In this document: positions 1-8,579 of the stretch, piece by piece
How positions within the stretch are numbered: the first letter of the stretch is position 1
Layout of the letters: every line of letters starts with the position of its first letter
Assembly: GCA_019635355.1 (NCBI GenBank)
Contig: JAHBZQ010000001.1
Coordinates: 3,038,001 to 3,102,000 of the forward strand
Reading direction: 5' to 3'
DNA: 64,000 nucleotides
From: Rhizobacter sp.
GTDB taxonomy: Bacteria; Pseudomonadota; Gammaproteobacteria; Burkholderiales; Burkholderiaceae_C
The notes under the pieces: model-generated
Seen by the model: the letters and a program-made list of their open reading frames with translations, nothing else
Databases searched by the model: none
What the model was told of the DNA's origin: nothing
Program-made: the position numbers and the translations under genes

Positions 1-200
1 CGCTCCCAGAAGCTGCCGACGGGGTTGCCGTTCTGCAGCATCGCCAGCGTGATCGCGCCATAGGCGACGAACTCACCCTGCGCAATGAAGATGACGCGCG
101 TGATGGCAAACACCAGCACGGTGGCCAGGGCCAGCAGCGCGTAGATGGCGCCGTTGGTGACGCCGTCTAGCGTGAGGATGCTGGCAATTGAGAAGTCCAT
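1..200 (-). CDS. Branched-chain-type ABC transporter permease (LivH family), N-terminal part only
   Basis: Partial: only the first 66 codons lie in the window and the gene runs off the left edge. The reverse strand from 200 reads MDFSIASILTLDGVTNGAI, then a hydrophobic segment (ALLALATVLVFAITRVIFIA) and GEFVAYGAITLAML, which is the typical start of LivH inner-membrane permeases (first transmembrane helix followed by the GEF/GEL-x-M/AYGA motif). It lies just downstream of a periplasmic substrate-binding protein gene on the same strand, separated by an inverted repeat. The two probably form one importer, here likely for an aromatic acid rather than an amino acid given the catabolic genes upstream. 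The substrate is inference. Confidence 0.82.
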   Translation of the reverse strand, partial: MDFSIASILTLDGVTNGAIYALLALATVLVFAITRVIFIAQGEFVAYGAITLAMLQNGNPVGSFWE

Positions 201-237
201 GGAATCAGGGGATGAACACACACTCCGCCGCCGTCTC

Positions 238-307
238 CGTTCGCCCTGAGCCTGTCGAAGGGCCAGGTGTGCACGGCGCTGGCTTCGACAAGCTCAGCCC
301 GAACGGA
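238..307. repeat. REP-like inverted repeat, copy 1
   Basis: Two facing arms of about 26 nt: 239-264 contains CCCTGAGCCTGTCGAAGGGC and 281-306 contains GGCTTCGACAAGCTCAGCCC, separated by 16 nt. The same arms recur at 4077-4139 and 32362-32429. The element lies between the substrate-binding protein gene and the permease gene. It could fold in the transcript and affect relative expression of the two genes, but that role is inferred. I see no transposase. Confidence 0.85.
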
Positions 308-380
308 GTGCGGCGGGGTGCGGGACAGGATGAAGCGGGCAGCGGTGCCGACGGCCGCCGCCCCGTGGTTCAGCGAGCGC

Positions 381-1520
381 TCAGTTCTCGACGTCCCACT
401 CGCCCTTGACCACCTTCAAGATCACGCCGGTTTCCGTCGTGAACCCCCAGTGGTTGTCCTTCGAGTACGTCACCACCCCTTGCGACAGCACGGTGCGGCC
501 CATGTTCTCGATCGCATCGCGCAGCGCGGTGCGGAAGGCTTGCGTGCCCGGCTTGCCGGCCTTGAGCGCGACCGGCACCACCTTCTCGAGCACCAGCGCA
601 GCGTCATAGCCGTGCGCGCCGAACTGGTTGCGGCTGCCGGCGCCATAGGCCTTCTCGTACTTCTGCACGAAGTCGAGCGCGAGCTTCTTGGACGGGTGCG
701 AGTCGGGCAGCTGCTCGGGCGCGACGGCCGGGCCCGAGACCACGAAGGAGCCTTCGACGTCCTTGCCGCCGATGCGCATCAGGTCGCGCGAGGCTGCGGC
801 GTGGGTCTGGTAGATCGTGCCCTTGTAGCCACGTTCGATCAGGCCCTTGTGCGGCATGGCGGCACCCGAGCCCGAGGCCACCACGAGGATGGCGGGCGGG
901 TTGGCCGACACGAGCTTCAGCGCCTGTGCGGTCACGCTGGTGTCGGGGCGCGCGAAGCGCTCCACCGCCACGATCTGCGGGCCGCCCAGCTTGGCCGACT
1001 CGGCCTTGAAGTCGTTGAGCCAGCCTTCGCCATACGCGTCGGTGTAGCCCAGGAAGCCGATCTGCTTGATGCCCTTCTTCTTCATGTGCTCGATGAGCGC
1101 ATGGGCCATCACGGCGTTGCTCTGCGGCAGGCGGTACGACCAGTAGTCCTTGCCCGCGGGCAGGTTGGCCGGCGACATCATCAGCTGCACGGTCTGCGCT
1201 TCGGCGGCCACACCGGCCATCGCGATGGCCACCGGCGTCACCGCCGAACCGACCAGCACGTCGACCTTGTCTTCGGTGACGAGCTTCTTGGCGTTTTGCA
1301 CGCCCTTGCTGGGGTCGCTGGCATCGTCGAGCACGATGACCTTGAGCTTCTCGCCGGCAATGCTGGTCGGCCACAGCTTGATGTAGTTGTTGACCGGGAT
1401 GCCCAGGCCGTTGGCCGGGCCGGTGAGCGGGAGCACCACGCCGACGGTGATGTCGGCCTGGGCGGCACCTGCGGCAAACAAGGTTGCCAGGGCTAGCGCG
1501 AGGGGTCGGAAGGCTTTCAT
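381..1520 (-). CDS. ABC transporter periplasmic substrate-binding protein (LivK/aromatic-acid type)
   Basis: A 379-residue protein with a clear Sec signal peptide (residues 1-22, ending AAGAAQA) followed by DITVGVVLPLTGPANGLG, the usual start of type I periplasmic binding proteins of the branched-chain amino acid class (Peripla_BP_6). Length is normal for the family. It lies between the thioesterase gene (51 nt upstream) and the LivH-type permease on the same strand. Family members bind amino acids, amides or aromatic acids such as p-coumarate (CouP type). The neighbouring CoA ligase and beta-oxidation genes favour a phenylpropenoid or related aromatic acid here, but the sequence alone does not prove the ligand. 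Confidence 0.88.
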   Translation of the reverse strand: MKAFRPLALALATLFAAGAAQADITVGVVLPLTGPANGLGIPVNNYIKLWPTSIAGEKLKVIVLDDASDPSKGVQNAKKLVTEDKVDVLVGSAVTPVAIAMAGVAAEAQTVQLMMSPANLPAGKDYWSYRLPQSNAVMAHALIEHMKKKGIKQIGFLGYTDAYGEGWLNDFKAESAKLGGPQIVAVERFARPDTSVTAQALKLVSANPPAILVVASGSGAAMPHKGLIERGYKGTIYQTHAAASRDLMRIGGKDVEGSFVVSGPAVAPEQLPDSHPSKKLALDFVQKYEKAYGAGSRNQFGAHGYDAALVLEKVVPVALKAGKPGTQAFRTALRDAIENMGRTVLSQGVVTYSKDNHWGFTTETGVILKVVKGEWDVEN

Positions 1521-1571
1521 GTGTCTTGTCTCCAGTGATGAAAGAAGGGTCGTGGGCTCAACTGCGGGTGG

Positions 1572-1991
1572 TCAACTGCAAAGGGCTTGGATGTCTTCGG
1601 GAACGGGGATCGCACGCAGGCGCTCGCGGTCGTGCGCGTCTCGCGTCACGAAGGCCCGCACCTCGCGGCCTTCGCAGATCAGCTCGTCGCCACGCAACAC
1701 GCGGTGCACCTGGGTGAAGGCCACGCGGCGCCATTCGTCCACGTGCGTGTGCACGGTGAGGCTGTCGCCGTAGGTCGCGGTCTTGTGGAACTTGGTGTGG
1801 AGTTCGAGCAGCGGCGTTCCCACGATGCCCCGCTCGTTTTCCAGCACACGCCAGGGTTTCACGCCGCACTGCGAGAAAAACGTGAGCGAGGCCGCGTCCA
1901 TCCAGCGCCCGAAATTCGGGAAGAAGACGATGCCCCCGGGATCGCAATCGCCGAACTGCACGGTCACGCCGTAGGTGGTGGTGCGGGGCAT
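1572..1991 (-). CDS. Acyl-CoA thioesterase, 4-hydroxybenzoyl-CoA thioesterase (hotdog) family
   Basis: 139 residues, the normal size for a single hotdog domain. Residues 13-21 read FGDCDPGGI, matching the 4HBT active-site signature F-x-D-x-D-x-x-G, with Asp17 in the position of the catalytic Asp of the Pseudomonas enzyme. It follows the SDR gene with a 15-nt gap and is probably co-transcribed with the CoA ligase, hydratase, dehydrogenase and thiolase upstream. The expected role is release of the free aromatic acid (for example a hydroxybenzoate) from the aroyl-CoA made by the thiolase. The specific substrate is inferred from context. Confidence 0.85.
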   Translation of the reverse strand: MPRTTTYGVTVQFGDCDPGGIVFFPNFGRWMDAASLTFFSQCGVKPWRVLENERGIVGTPLLELHTKFHKTATYGDSLTVHTHVDEWRRVAFTQVHRVLRGDELICEGREVRAFVTRDAHDRERLRAIPVPEDIQALCS

Positions 1992-2006
1992 GGGTCTTCG
2001 GTCAGG

Positions 2007-2771
2007 TCAGCGGGCCGCCATGCGCAGGGCGCCGTCGAGGCGGATCACTTCGCCGTTGAGCGAGAGGTTCTCGACGATGCTGGCCGCGAGGTGGCCAAAC
2101 TCCTCGGGCTTGCCCAGGCGCTTGGGGAAGGGGATGCTCGCCGCGAGCGACTCCTGCACGGCTTGAGGCAGCTCGGCCAGCAGCGGCGTGAGGAACAAGC
2201 CCGGGGCGATGGTGCAAGCGCGCACGCCGAACTGCGCGAGGTCTCGGGCGAGCGGCAGCGTCATCGCGGCGAGGCCGCCCTTCGAGGCGGAGTACGCCTC
2301 TTGCCCCACTTGGCCATCGAAGGCCGCGGCCGAGGCGGTGTTGACGAACACGCCCCGCTCGCCGTCTTCCAGCGGGTCGAGCGCCACGATGCGCGCCGCG
2401 GCCAGGCGGATCACGTTGTAGGTGCCGATCAGGTTCACGCGGATCACGCGCTCGAAGTCTTCGAGCGGCGCAGGCGAGCCGTCTTTCTGCACCACACGCT
2501 TGGCGGTGCCGATGCCGGCGATGTTCATCACGATGCGCGCAGGGCCGTGGGCCTTCTCGGCGGCGTCGAGCGCGGCCGTCACCGAGTAGGTGTCGGTGAT
2601 GTCGCACTTGAGCGCGATGCCGCCGATCTCGGCCGCAAGTTTCTCGCCCATGGCGACGTTGAGGTCGAGGATGGCGACCTTGGCGCCGCGGCGGGCGAGT
2701 TCACGCGCGGTGGCCGCGCCGAGGCCCGAGGCTCCGCCGGTGACGAGGGCTGCTTGTCCTTGGATCTTCAT
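2007..2771 (-). CDS. SDR-family 3-hydroxyacyl-CoA dehydrogenase
   Basis: 254 residues from the ATG at 2771. Longer readings would run into the upstream thiolase gene. The protein begins MKIQGQAALVTGGASGLGAA with the TGxxxGxG cofactor loop at about residues 11-19, an NIAG motif, the catalytic Ser in NTASAAAFDG and the YSASK catalytic Tyr/Lys motif. It resembles type II 3-hydroxyacyl-CoA dehydrogenases (HSD10-like) and would oxidise the 3-hydroxyacyl-CoA to the 3-ketoacyl-CoA with NAD+. Its place between thiolase (31 nt upstream) and thioesterase supports that step. Another SDR alcohol specificity cannot be excluded. Confidence 0.87.
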   Translation of the reverse strand: MKIQGQAALVTGGASGLGAATARELARRGAKVAILDLNVAMGEKLAAEIGGIALKCDITDTYSVTAALDAAEKAHGPARIVMNIAGIGTAKRVVQKDGSPAPLEDFERVIRVNLIGTYNVIRLAAARIVALDPLEDGERGVFVNTASAAAFDGQVGQEAYSASKGGLAAMTLPLARDLAQFGVRACTIAPGLFLTPLLAELPQAVQESLAASIPFPKRLGKPEEFGHLAASIVENLSLNGEVIRLDGALRMAAR

Positions 2772-2802
2772 GATGGGTGTGTGAGTTGAACGTATGGGCC
2801 GA

Positions 2803-4053
2803 TCAAGCGGCGTCAGGGTTTTCAAGCAAGAGCGCAATGCCCTGCCCGCCACCCACGCAGGCCGACGAGATGCCGTAGCGCTGGCCGCTCTTGCGCAGCG
2901 CGCGGGCCACGGTGATGGTCAGGCGCACGCCGGTCGCGGCGAGTGGGTGGCCGAGCGCGATGGCGCCGCCGTGGACGTTGAGCCGGTCCTGGTCGAGGCC
3001 GAGCTCCTTGGCCACCGCCAGGGTCTGCGCGCCTTGCGCTTCGTTGATCTCGAAGCGGCCAATGTCGTCGAGCTTCAAGCCGGTGCGCTCCAGCAGCAGG
3101 CGGATGGCCGGGGCCGGGCCGATGCCCATGATCTCGGGCGGCACGCCGACGGCGGCGGCGGCGAGCACGCGTGCGAGCGGCTTGTGCTGGTTGGCCTTCA
3201 CGTATGAGCCGCTGGCGACGACGGCCGCCGCGCCCGCATCGACCAGCGCCGAGCTGTTGCCGCCGGTCTGCACGCCGTTCGGGTAGACGGTGCGCAGCTT
3301 GGCCAGCACTTCCACCGGCGAGGGGCGCACGTGGGTGTCGCGGTCGAGGCTCGTCACCCTGCGCGGCAGCTCGATGTGGCGGTCGGCGTAGCCGTCGAGC
3401 TTGAAGGTCTCGGGCGTGACCGGCACGATCTCACCGGCGAAGAAACCTTCTTCCTGCGCCGCCACGGCGCGCGCGAACGAGCGTGCCGCATAGGCATCGA
3501 CTTCGGCGCGTGTGATGCCGTACTTCTTGGCCAGGTTCTCGGCCGTCTGGATCATGGTGATGTTCGGCGCGGGGTCGATCAGCGCTTCCCACATGAAGTC
3601 CTTGAACTCGACCGGCGCACCGAGCTTGAAGCCGGTGCGGTGGGTGAAGGCGGCGATCGGGTTGCGCGTCATCGACTCGGCGCCGACCACGAGCGCGGCA
3701 TCGCAGTAGCCGTTGCTGATCTGCTCGCCGGCCTGGCGGAAGAGCTCGAAGCCGGTGCCGCAGATGCGCTGCACCATGATCGCGGGCACTTCCACCGGCA
3801 CGCCGGCGTAGAGGCCCACGAGGCGCGGGTACATGAACTGGAAGAAGTCGCTCGGCGCCATGTTGCCGGCGATCACCGAGCCGATGTCGGCGGCGGGCAC
3901 GCCAGTCTTTGCGAGCACTTCACGCGCGACCTTGATGCCGAGGTCGGTGGCGCTCACCGCGCCGAGATCGCCGCAGTAGTCGACCATCGGCGTGCGCACG
4001 CCGTCGATCATCCAGATGTCGTCGAAGCCGCCGAAGAAGCCTTTGCTTGCCAT
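2803..4053 (-). CDS. Thiolase (acetyl-CoA acetyltransferase family)
   Basis: 416 residues with the full thiolase layout: acyl-accepting Cys98 in QRICGTGFE, the NEAQGAQ segment, the catalytic His369 in GGAIALGHPLAATG, and Cys399 in SSACVGGGQG near the C-terminus. It catalyses CoA-dependent cleavage of a 3-ketoacyl-CoA. In this operon the likely product is an aroyl-CoA plus acetyl-CoA. NEAQGAQ replaces the more common NEAFAAQ, suggesting a specialised substrate pocket. The CoA ligase gene lies upstream, separated only by an inverted repeat. Confidence 0.92.
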   Translation of the reverse strand: MASKGFFGGFDDIWMIDGVRTPMVDYCGDLGAVSATDLGIKVAREVLAKTGVPAADIGSVIAGNMAPSDFFQFMYPRLVGLYAGVPVEVPAIMVQRICGTGFELFRQAGEQISNGYCDAALVVGAESMTRNPIAAFTHRTGFKLGAPVEFKDFMWEALIDPAPNITMIQTAENLAKKYGITRAEVDAYAARSFARAVAAQEEGFFAGEIVPVTPETFKLDGYADRHIELPRRVTSLDRDTHVRPSPVEVLAKLRTVYPNGVQTGGNSSALVDAGAAAVVASGSYVKANQHKPLARVLAAAAVGVPPEIMGIGPAPAIRLLLERTGLKLDDIGRFEINEAQGAQTLAVAKELGLDQDRLNVHGGAIALGHPLAATGVRLTITVARALRKSGQRYGISSACVGGGQGIALLLENPDAA

Positions 4054-4076
4054 GTCTTTACTCCTGTTCTTGCGCT

Positions 4077-4139
4077 GGCTTCGACAGGCTCAGCCCGAAC
4101 GGTGGCGTGCTCCGTTCGCCCTGAGCCTGTCGAAGGGCC
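4077..4139. repeat. REP-like inverted repeat, copy 2
   Basis: Arms 4077-4102 (contains TTCGACAGGCTCAGCCCGAA) and 4112-4139 (its reverse complement, TTCGCCCTGAGCCTGTCGAA with one base different), with a 9-nt loop. This is the tightest of the three copies. It fills nearly all of the gap between the CoA ligase stop and the thiolase start, inside what looks like one operon, so it would be transcribed as a strong hairpin. Confidence 0.9.
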
Positions 4140-4143
4140 TGTT

Positions 4144-5988
4144 TCATGTCCGCGGCAGGACGAGCCCCGCCACCGTTCCGTCGTACAGCGCATCGACCAC
4201 CGCCGCGCGGTGCGTCAGCACGTTGCGCTGGTTGATCGAGCCCTTGTCGGTGATCTCGCCCTTGTCGATGGAGGGCGGCTCGCGCAGCACGTGCAGGCGT
4301 GCGATGCGGTTGGCGCTGCCGGTGCCTTGCACCCAGAGTTTGTTGGCGAGCGCCTGGAAGAAGCCGACCACTGTCGGGTGCGTGAGCACCTCTTCCACCG
4401 AAGCCGCCTCGGGCAAGTCGGCGAGGTGGCGGCACTCTTCCATGCGCGGGAAGACGAGCGCGCCCACCTCGTCGCGGTTGAGGCCGGTGATGACCACGTC
4501 TTGCACCAGCGGCGCGCCGTGCGACACGACCGCGGCCTTCAGCGGGCCCACGCTCACGAAGGTGGCGGTGGAGAGCTTGAAGTCCTCGGCGATCCGGCCG
4601 TCGAACATCAGGCCCTTGTTGTGGTCGCGTTCGTCGACCCAGCGCACCGCGTCGCCGGTGCAGTAGAAGCCTTCGTCGTCGAACGCCTTGGCGGTGTTCT
4701 CGTCGTCGCGCCAGTAGCCGGGCATGACGTTGGGGCCGCGAAAGCGCACTTCGGTCTTGTCGCCCAGCGGCACCAGTTTCACGTCCACGCCCGGACAGGG
4801 CAGGCCGATGAAGCCGGCGCGCGCGTCGGTGCCGAGCACGAAGGTGCACGAGGGCGCGGTCTCGGTCATGCCCAGGCCGCCGATGACGCGGATGCGCTCG
4901 CCCACCGTCGCTTCGGCGTGCGCATCGAGCAGGTTCCACGTCGCCTGCGAGATGCCGGCGCCGCCACACATGAAGGCGGCCACGCGCTTGAAGAGCGATT
5001 CGCGCAAGGCCGCGTCGGTGTTCATCGCCGACGCGATCTCGTCGAAGCCCTTGGGCACGTTGAAGTAGACCGTGGGCTGGATCTCGCGCAGGTTGCGCAG
5101 CGTCTCGGCGATGCCCTTGGGCGTGGGCTTGCCGTCGTCGATGTACATCGTGCCGCCGTTGTAGAGCGTGAGGCCGATGTTGTGGTTGCCGCCGAAGGTG
5201 TGGTTCCAGGGCAGCCAGTCGACGAGCACGGGCGGCTCTTCGGCCAGGAAGGCCATGCTCTGGCGCAGCATCTGCTGATTGCTGCACCACATGCGCTGGG
5301 TCACGACCACGCCCTTGGGGTGCTTGGTCGAGCCCGAGGTGAACATGAACTTGGCGATGGTGTCGGCGTCGACCTTCGCGTGCGCATCGGCGGCACCGGC
5401 GCCGGGCGCGGTGTCGAGCAGCACGTCGAAGCGCGTGGTCTTGCGCTCCGGGATCTCGCCGTCGCACAGCACCACCTCGCAACCGGCCGGCACGCAGGCC
5501 TGGATGGCACGCGCATACGCCGCGCCGTGGCTCGCGAACACGAGGCCGGGGTTGAGCTTGTCGAGGATGTACTGCAGCTTGCCGTAGTCCTGCGCCACCA
5601 CCGAGTAGGCCGACGAGATGGTGGCGTGCGGCACGCCCACCCACAGCGCACCCATCACGAGCGTGAGGTGCTCGAGGTCGTTGTCGGAGAGGATGACCAC
5701 CGGGCGGTCGACCGAGAGCTGGCGGTCGACGAGCGCCTGGCCGATGGCCTTCGCACGGGCCAGCATCTCGGCGTAGCTGATGCGGCGCCAGTCGCCACCC
5801 TTCACCCGCTTGGCGACGAAGGTGCGCTCGGGCACCTCGGCCGCGAATTGTTCCAGCCGGTCGGTGATGCGGACCGGGTACGGCTGCAGCGCTTCGGTCG
5901 AGCGCAGCACTTTCACGCCATCGGCGCGCGTCTCCAGCGTGGCGCTGATCGCCCCGCCAACGCATGCGTGCCGATACTTCGCGCTCAC
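4144..5988 (-). CDS. fcs: Feruloyl-CoA synthase family acyl-CoA ligase
   Basis: 614 residues. AMP-binding P-loop at residues 216-227 (FTSGSTKHPKGV), then the family-typical stretch VLVDWLPWNHTFGGNHN, and GGLGMTET in the adenylate site. The STKHPKG loop (instead of TTGxPKG), the WNHTFGGNHN segment and the length of about 610 point to the feruloyl-CoA synthase subfamily rather than long-chain acyl-CoA ligases. It would activate ferulate, p-coumarate, caffeate or a close analogue using ATP and CoA. It overlaps the crotonase gene by 4 nt, so the two are translationally coupled. Exact substrate is not readable from the sequence. Confidence 0.88.
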   Translation of the reverse strand: MSAKYRHACVGGAISATLETRADGVKVLRSTEALQPYPVRITDRLEQFAAEVPERTFVAKRVKGGDWRRISYAEMLARAKAIGQALVDRQLSVDRPVVILSDNDLEHLTLVMGALWVGVPHATISSAYSVVAQDYGKLQYILDKLNPGLVFASHGAAYARAIQACVPAGCEVVLCDGEIPERKTTRFDVLLDTAPGAGAADAHAKVDADTIAKFMFTSGSTKHPKGVVVTQRMWCSNQQMLRQSMAFLAEEPPVLVDWLPWNHTFGGNHNIGLTLYNGGTMYIDDGKPTPKGIAETLRNLREIQPTVYFNVPKGFDEIASAMNTDAALRESLFKRVAAFMCGGAGISQATWNLLDAHAEATVGERIRVIGGLGMTETAPSCTFVLGTDARAGFIGLPCPGVDVKLVPLGDKTEVRFRGPNVMPGYWRDDENTAKAFDDEGFYCTGDAVRWVDERDHNKGLMFDGRIAEDFKLSTATFVSVGPLKAAVVSHGAPLVQDVVITGLNRDEVGALVFPRMEECRHLADLPEAASVEEVLTHPTVVGFFQALANKLWVQGTGSANRIARLHVLREPPSIDKGEITDKGSINQRNVLTHRAAVVDALYDGTVAGLVLPRT

Positions 5989-6794
5989 GACTTCACCACC
6001 TTCCCGGCACGTTTTTCCAGGAACGCGCGCAGGCGCTCCTTCGCATCGGGCGTCGACTCGGCCACCGCCGCCATCAGCGACTCGGTGAACAAACCTTCCG
6101 ACTGCGACTGGTCGGCGATGCGCGGCAGCGCGTGCGTCACGGCGTAGTTCGACAGCGGCGCGTTCTGCGCGATGCGCTTGGCGAGTTCGTAGGCCTTCGC
6201 AAAGCCTTCACCCTGCGGCACCACGTACTGCACGAGGCCGGCCGCCAAGCCCTCCTGCGCGTCGTAGACACGGCCGGTCAACATCATGTCGGCCATGCGC
6301 GCCACGCCCATCAGGCGCGGGATGCGCGCCGAGCCACCGCCGCCGACGAAGAGGCCTCGCTGGCCTTCGGGCAGGCCGAAGTAGGCCGAGGCTTCGGCCA
6401 CGCGGATGTGGGTGGACGAGGCCAGCTCCAGCCCACCGCCGACCACCGCGCCGTGCAACACCGCGACCACCGGCACCCGCCCGAACTGCACTTGGTCGAA
6501 GGCGGCGTGCCACATGCGCGAGTGCAGCACGCCCTCACCCACATCGCGTTCCACCAGCTCCGACAGGTCGAGGCCAGCGCAGAAGTGGTCGCCCTCGCCG
6601 CTGACGATGGCCACACGCACGTCGTCGGGCAGGTTGACGACGGCGGTGTGGAGTTGCTGAATCAGCGTGTCGGAAATGGCGTTGCGCTTGGCCGGGCGGT
6701 TGAGGCGGATGTGCAGCACCGGGCCGGCCTGGCTCACCTGCAGCAGGTCGAGCGAGGCCAAGAGGCCGGTGGCGGGGCGGAAATCTGTGCTCAT
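5985..6794 (-). CDS. Enoyl-CoA hydratase/isomerase (crotonase) family protein
   Basis: 269 residues. The two oxyanion-hole regions are visible (HFCAGLDLSEL at about 70-80 and HGAVVGGGLELA at about 114-125) and Glu143 in GLPEGQRGLF is a candidate catalytic acid. It is the first gene of the minus-strand aromatic cluster and overlaps the CoA ligase gene by 4 nt. With that ligase it should hydrate a cinnamoyl-type CoA ester. Because an SDR dehydrogenase and a thiolase follow, simple hydration feeding beta-oxidation is more likely than the hydratase-lyase (Ech, vanillin-forming) reaction. I see no aldehyde dehydrogenase nearby. Confidence 0.87.
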   Translation of the reverse strand: MSTDFRPATGLLASLDLLQVSQAGPVLHIRLNRPAKRNAISDTLIQQLHTAVVNLPDDVRVAIVSGEGDHFCAGLDLSELVERDVGEGVLHSRMWHAAFDQVQFGRVPVVAVLHGAVVGGGLELASSTHIRVAEASAYFGLPEGQRGLFVGGGGSARIPRLMGVARMADMMLTGRVYDAQEGLAAGLVQYVVPQGEGFAKAYELAKRIAQNAPLSNYAVTHALPRIADQSQSEGLFTESLMAAVAESTPDAKERLRAFLEKRAGKVVKS

Positions 6795-6825
6795 GCGCGG
6801 GTCTCGGTGGTGATCGCCAAGAATT

Positions 6826-6844
6826 TAGTTAAAAGACAAAACTA
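6826..6844. promoter_or_regulatory. Inverted repeat upstream of the aromatic operon, possible operator
   Basis: TAGTT at 6826-6830 and AACTA at 6840-6844 face each other in an AT-rich patch 32 nt upstream of the crotonase start. The patch stands out from the GC-rich surroundings. Position suits a MarR- or TetR-type repressor site for the minus-strand operon, but no regulator gene is in the window and the arms are short. Confidence 0.35.
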
Positions 6845-6908
6845 CTTTTCGATGTTGCCATCTTAGGAGCCGCACCCCGGCTCTGCAAGTTTCAGCTATG
6901 GCAGAACC

Positions 6909-6943
6909 CCTAGTGTTTACCCTAGGATTGTGCGTTATATAGT
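6909..6943 (+). promoter_or_regulatory. Candidate promoter and palindrome upstream of the CoA-transferase gene
   Basis: CCTAG (6909-6913) and CTAGG (6922-6926) form an inverted repeat with an 8-nt spacer. Overlapping it, TTTACC at 6916-6921 and TATAGT at 6938-6943, 16 nt apart, make a plausible sigma-70 promoter reading toward the start at 6995. A repressor bound to the palindrome would cover the -35 box. These are visual matches only. Confidence 0.4.
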
Positions 6944-6994
6944 TCAATACCATAAACATTTGCGCAGCCCACCCCGGACTTTGAGGACCCCGCC

Positions 6995-8572
6995 ATGAGC
7001 AAACTGATCGATGCAAAAGCCGCCGCCGGCCTGATCCCCGATGGCGCCACCGTGTGGCTGGGGGGCCTGGCGATGATGGGTTTCGCCGAAGAGATCGCGA
7101 AGGCGATCGAGGCGCGTTACCTGGCAAGCGGCCACCCGAAGAACCTGACCACCTGGGCCTCGGGCGCGATCGGCAACGCGAAGGACGGCGGCATGGTGCA
7201 CTTCGCCCACCCCGGCCTGCTCAAACGCATGATCGCGGGCCACTACGGCCAGTGCGGCGCCAACCTGATGAAGATGGTGATGGCCGGCGAGATCGAGGCC
7301 TACAACTTCCCGCAGGGCTCGCTGTCGAACCTGCCCAAGCACATCGCGGCGCGCACGCCGGGCCTCTTGACCAAGGTGGGCCTGGGCACTTTCGTCGACC
7401 CGCGCATCGAGGGCGGCAAGATGAACTCAGCCACCACCGAGAGCCTCAACGAGGTGGTGCAGTTCGCCGGTGAAGAGTGGCTCTTCTATCCGTCACCCAA
7501 GGTCGACGTGGCGCTGATCCGCGCGACGCTCGCCGACGAGAAGGGCAACCTCTCGATGGACAAGGAAGGTGTGCTGCTCGAAACCCTCTCGGTCGCGCAA
7601 GCGGTCAAGGCCAACGGCGGCCTCGTGATCGCGCAGGTCGAGCGCATCGTGAAGGCCGGCTCGCTGCACCCGAAGTCGGTGAAGGTGCCGGGCCTCGTGG
7701 TCGACCGTGTGGTGATCTCGAAACCCGAGAACCACATGCAGACCATCAGCACGCAGTACAACCCGGCGCTCGCGGGCGACATCCGTGTGCCGGTGAGCGC
7801 GTTCAAGCCCATGCCGCTCGATGCCCGCAAGGTGATCGCCCGCCGCGCCGCGGCCGAGCTGATCGAGGGCGCGGTCGTGAACCTCGGCATCGGCGTGCCC
7901 GCGGGCGTGCCGGCGGTGGCGTTCGAAGAAGGCCTGGGTGATGCGTTCGAGCTGTCCGTCGAGTCGGGCGTGAACGGCGGCGTGCCGCAGATGGGCGGCG
8001 ACTTCGCGCTCTCGCTCAACGCCGAGTCGATCATCGAGCAGCCGCTGCAGTTCAACTTCTACGACGGCGGCGGCATCGACGTGAGCTGCCTCGGCCTCGC
8101 GCAGGCCGATGCGAGCGGCAACGTCAACGTCAGCAAGTTCAGCGGCCGCCCGGTCGGCTGCGGCGGCTTCATCAACATCACGCAGAGCGCGAAGAAGCTC
8201 GTCTTCTGCGGCACCTTCACCGCCGACGGGCTGGAGCTTCAGATCGGCGGCGGCCTGCTCAAGGTGACGAAGGAAGGCGCGCACCGCAAGTTCATCCACC
8301 AGGTCGAGCAGATCACCTTCAGCGGCCCGGGCTCGGTGCAGCGCGACCAGACGGTGCTCTTCATCACCGAGCGCGCCGTCTTCCACCTCACGGCCGACGG
8401 CCTGGAGCTGACCGAGGTCGCGCCCGGCATCGACCTCGAACGCGACGTGCTCGCGCACATGGACTTCAAGCCGGTGATGAAGCACGTGCGCACCATGGAC
8501 CCGGGCATCTTCCAGGAGACCTGGGGCGGCCTGGCCGACGCGATGCGTCATGCCAGGCCGCTGAGCAAGTAA
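6995..8572 (+). CDS. Acyl-CoA:acetate/propionate CoA-transferase (Pct/YdiF family)
   Basis: 525 residues, a fused alpha-beta CoA-transferase. The active-site glutamate is visible as Glu323 in LSVESGVNGG, followed by GGGIDVSCLGLAQAD. The N-terminal half carries the first CoA-transferase domain (residues about 5-250). It moves CoA between short-chain or aromatic acyl-CoA esters and acetate or propionate. It is divergent from the aromatic operon and separated by a 200-nt AT-rich regulatory gap, so shared control and a role in CoA recycling for that pathway are reasonable guesses. Confidence 0.88.
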   Translation: MSKLIDAKAAAGLIPDGATVWLGGLAMMGFAEEIAKAIEARYLASGHPKNLTTWASGAIGNAKDGGMVHFAHPGLLKRMIAGHYGQCGANLMKMVMAGEIEAYNFPQGSLSNLPKHIAARTPGLLTKVGLGTFVDPRIEGGKMNSATTESLNEVVQFAGEEWLFYPSPKVDVALIRATLADEKGNLSMDKEGVLLETLSVAQAVKANGGLVIAQVERIVKAGSLHPKSVKVPGLVVDRVVISKPENHMQTISTQYNPALAGDIRVPVSAFKPMPLDARKVIARRAAAELIEGAVVNLGIGVPAGVPAVAFEEGLGDAFELSVESGVNGGVPQMGGDFALSLNAESIIEQPLQFNFYDGGGIDVSCLGLAQADASGNVNVSKFSGRPVGCGGFINITQSAKKLVFCGTFTADGLELQIGGGLLKVTKEGAHRKFIHQVEQITFSGPGSVQRDQTVLFITERAVFHLTADGLELTEVAPGIDLERDVLAHMDFKPVMKHVRTMDPGIFQETWGGLADAMRHARPLSK

Positions 8573-8579
8573 TCCGCGC

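Noticed and set aside
3331..6147. 938-codon plus-strand frame across the CoA ligase and crotonase genes
   Set aside because: Antisense shadow of strongly recognised enzymes. Its translation is a His/Arg/Ala-rich repetition with no domain.
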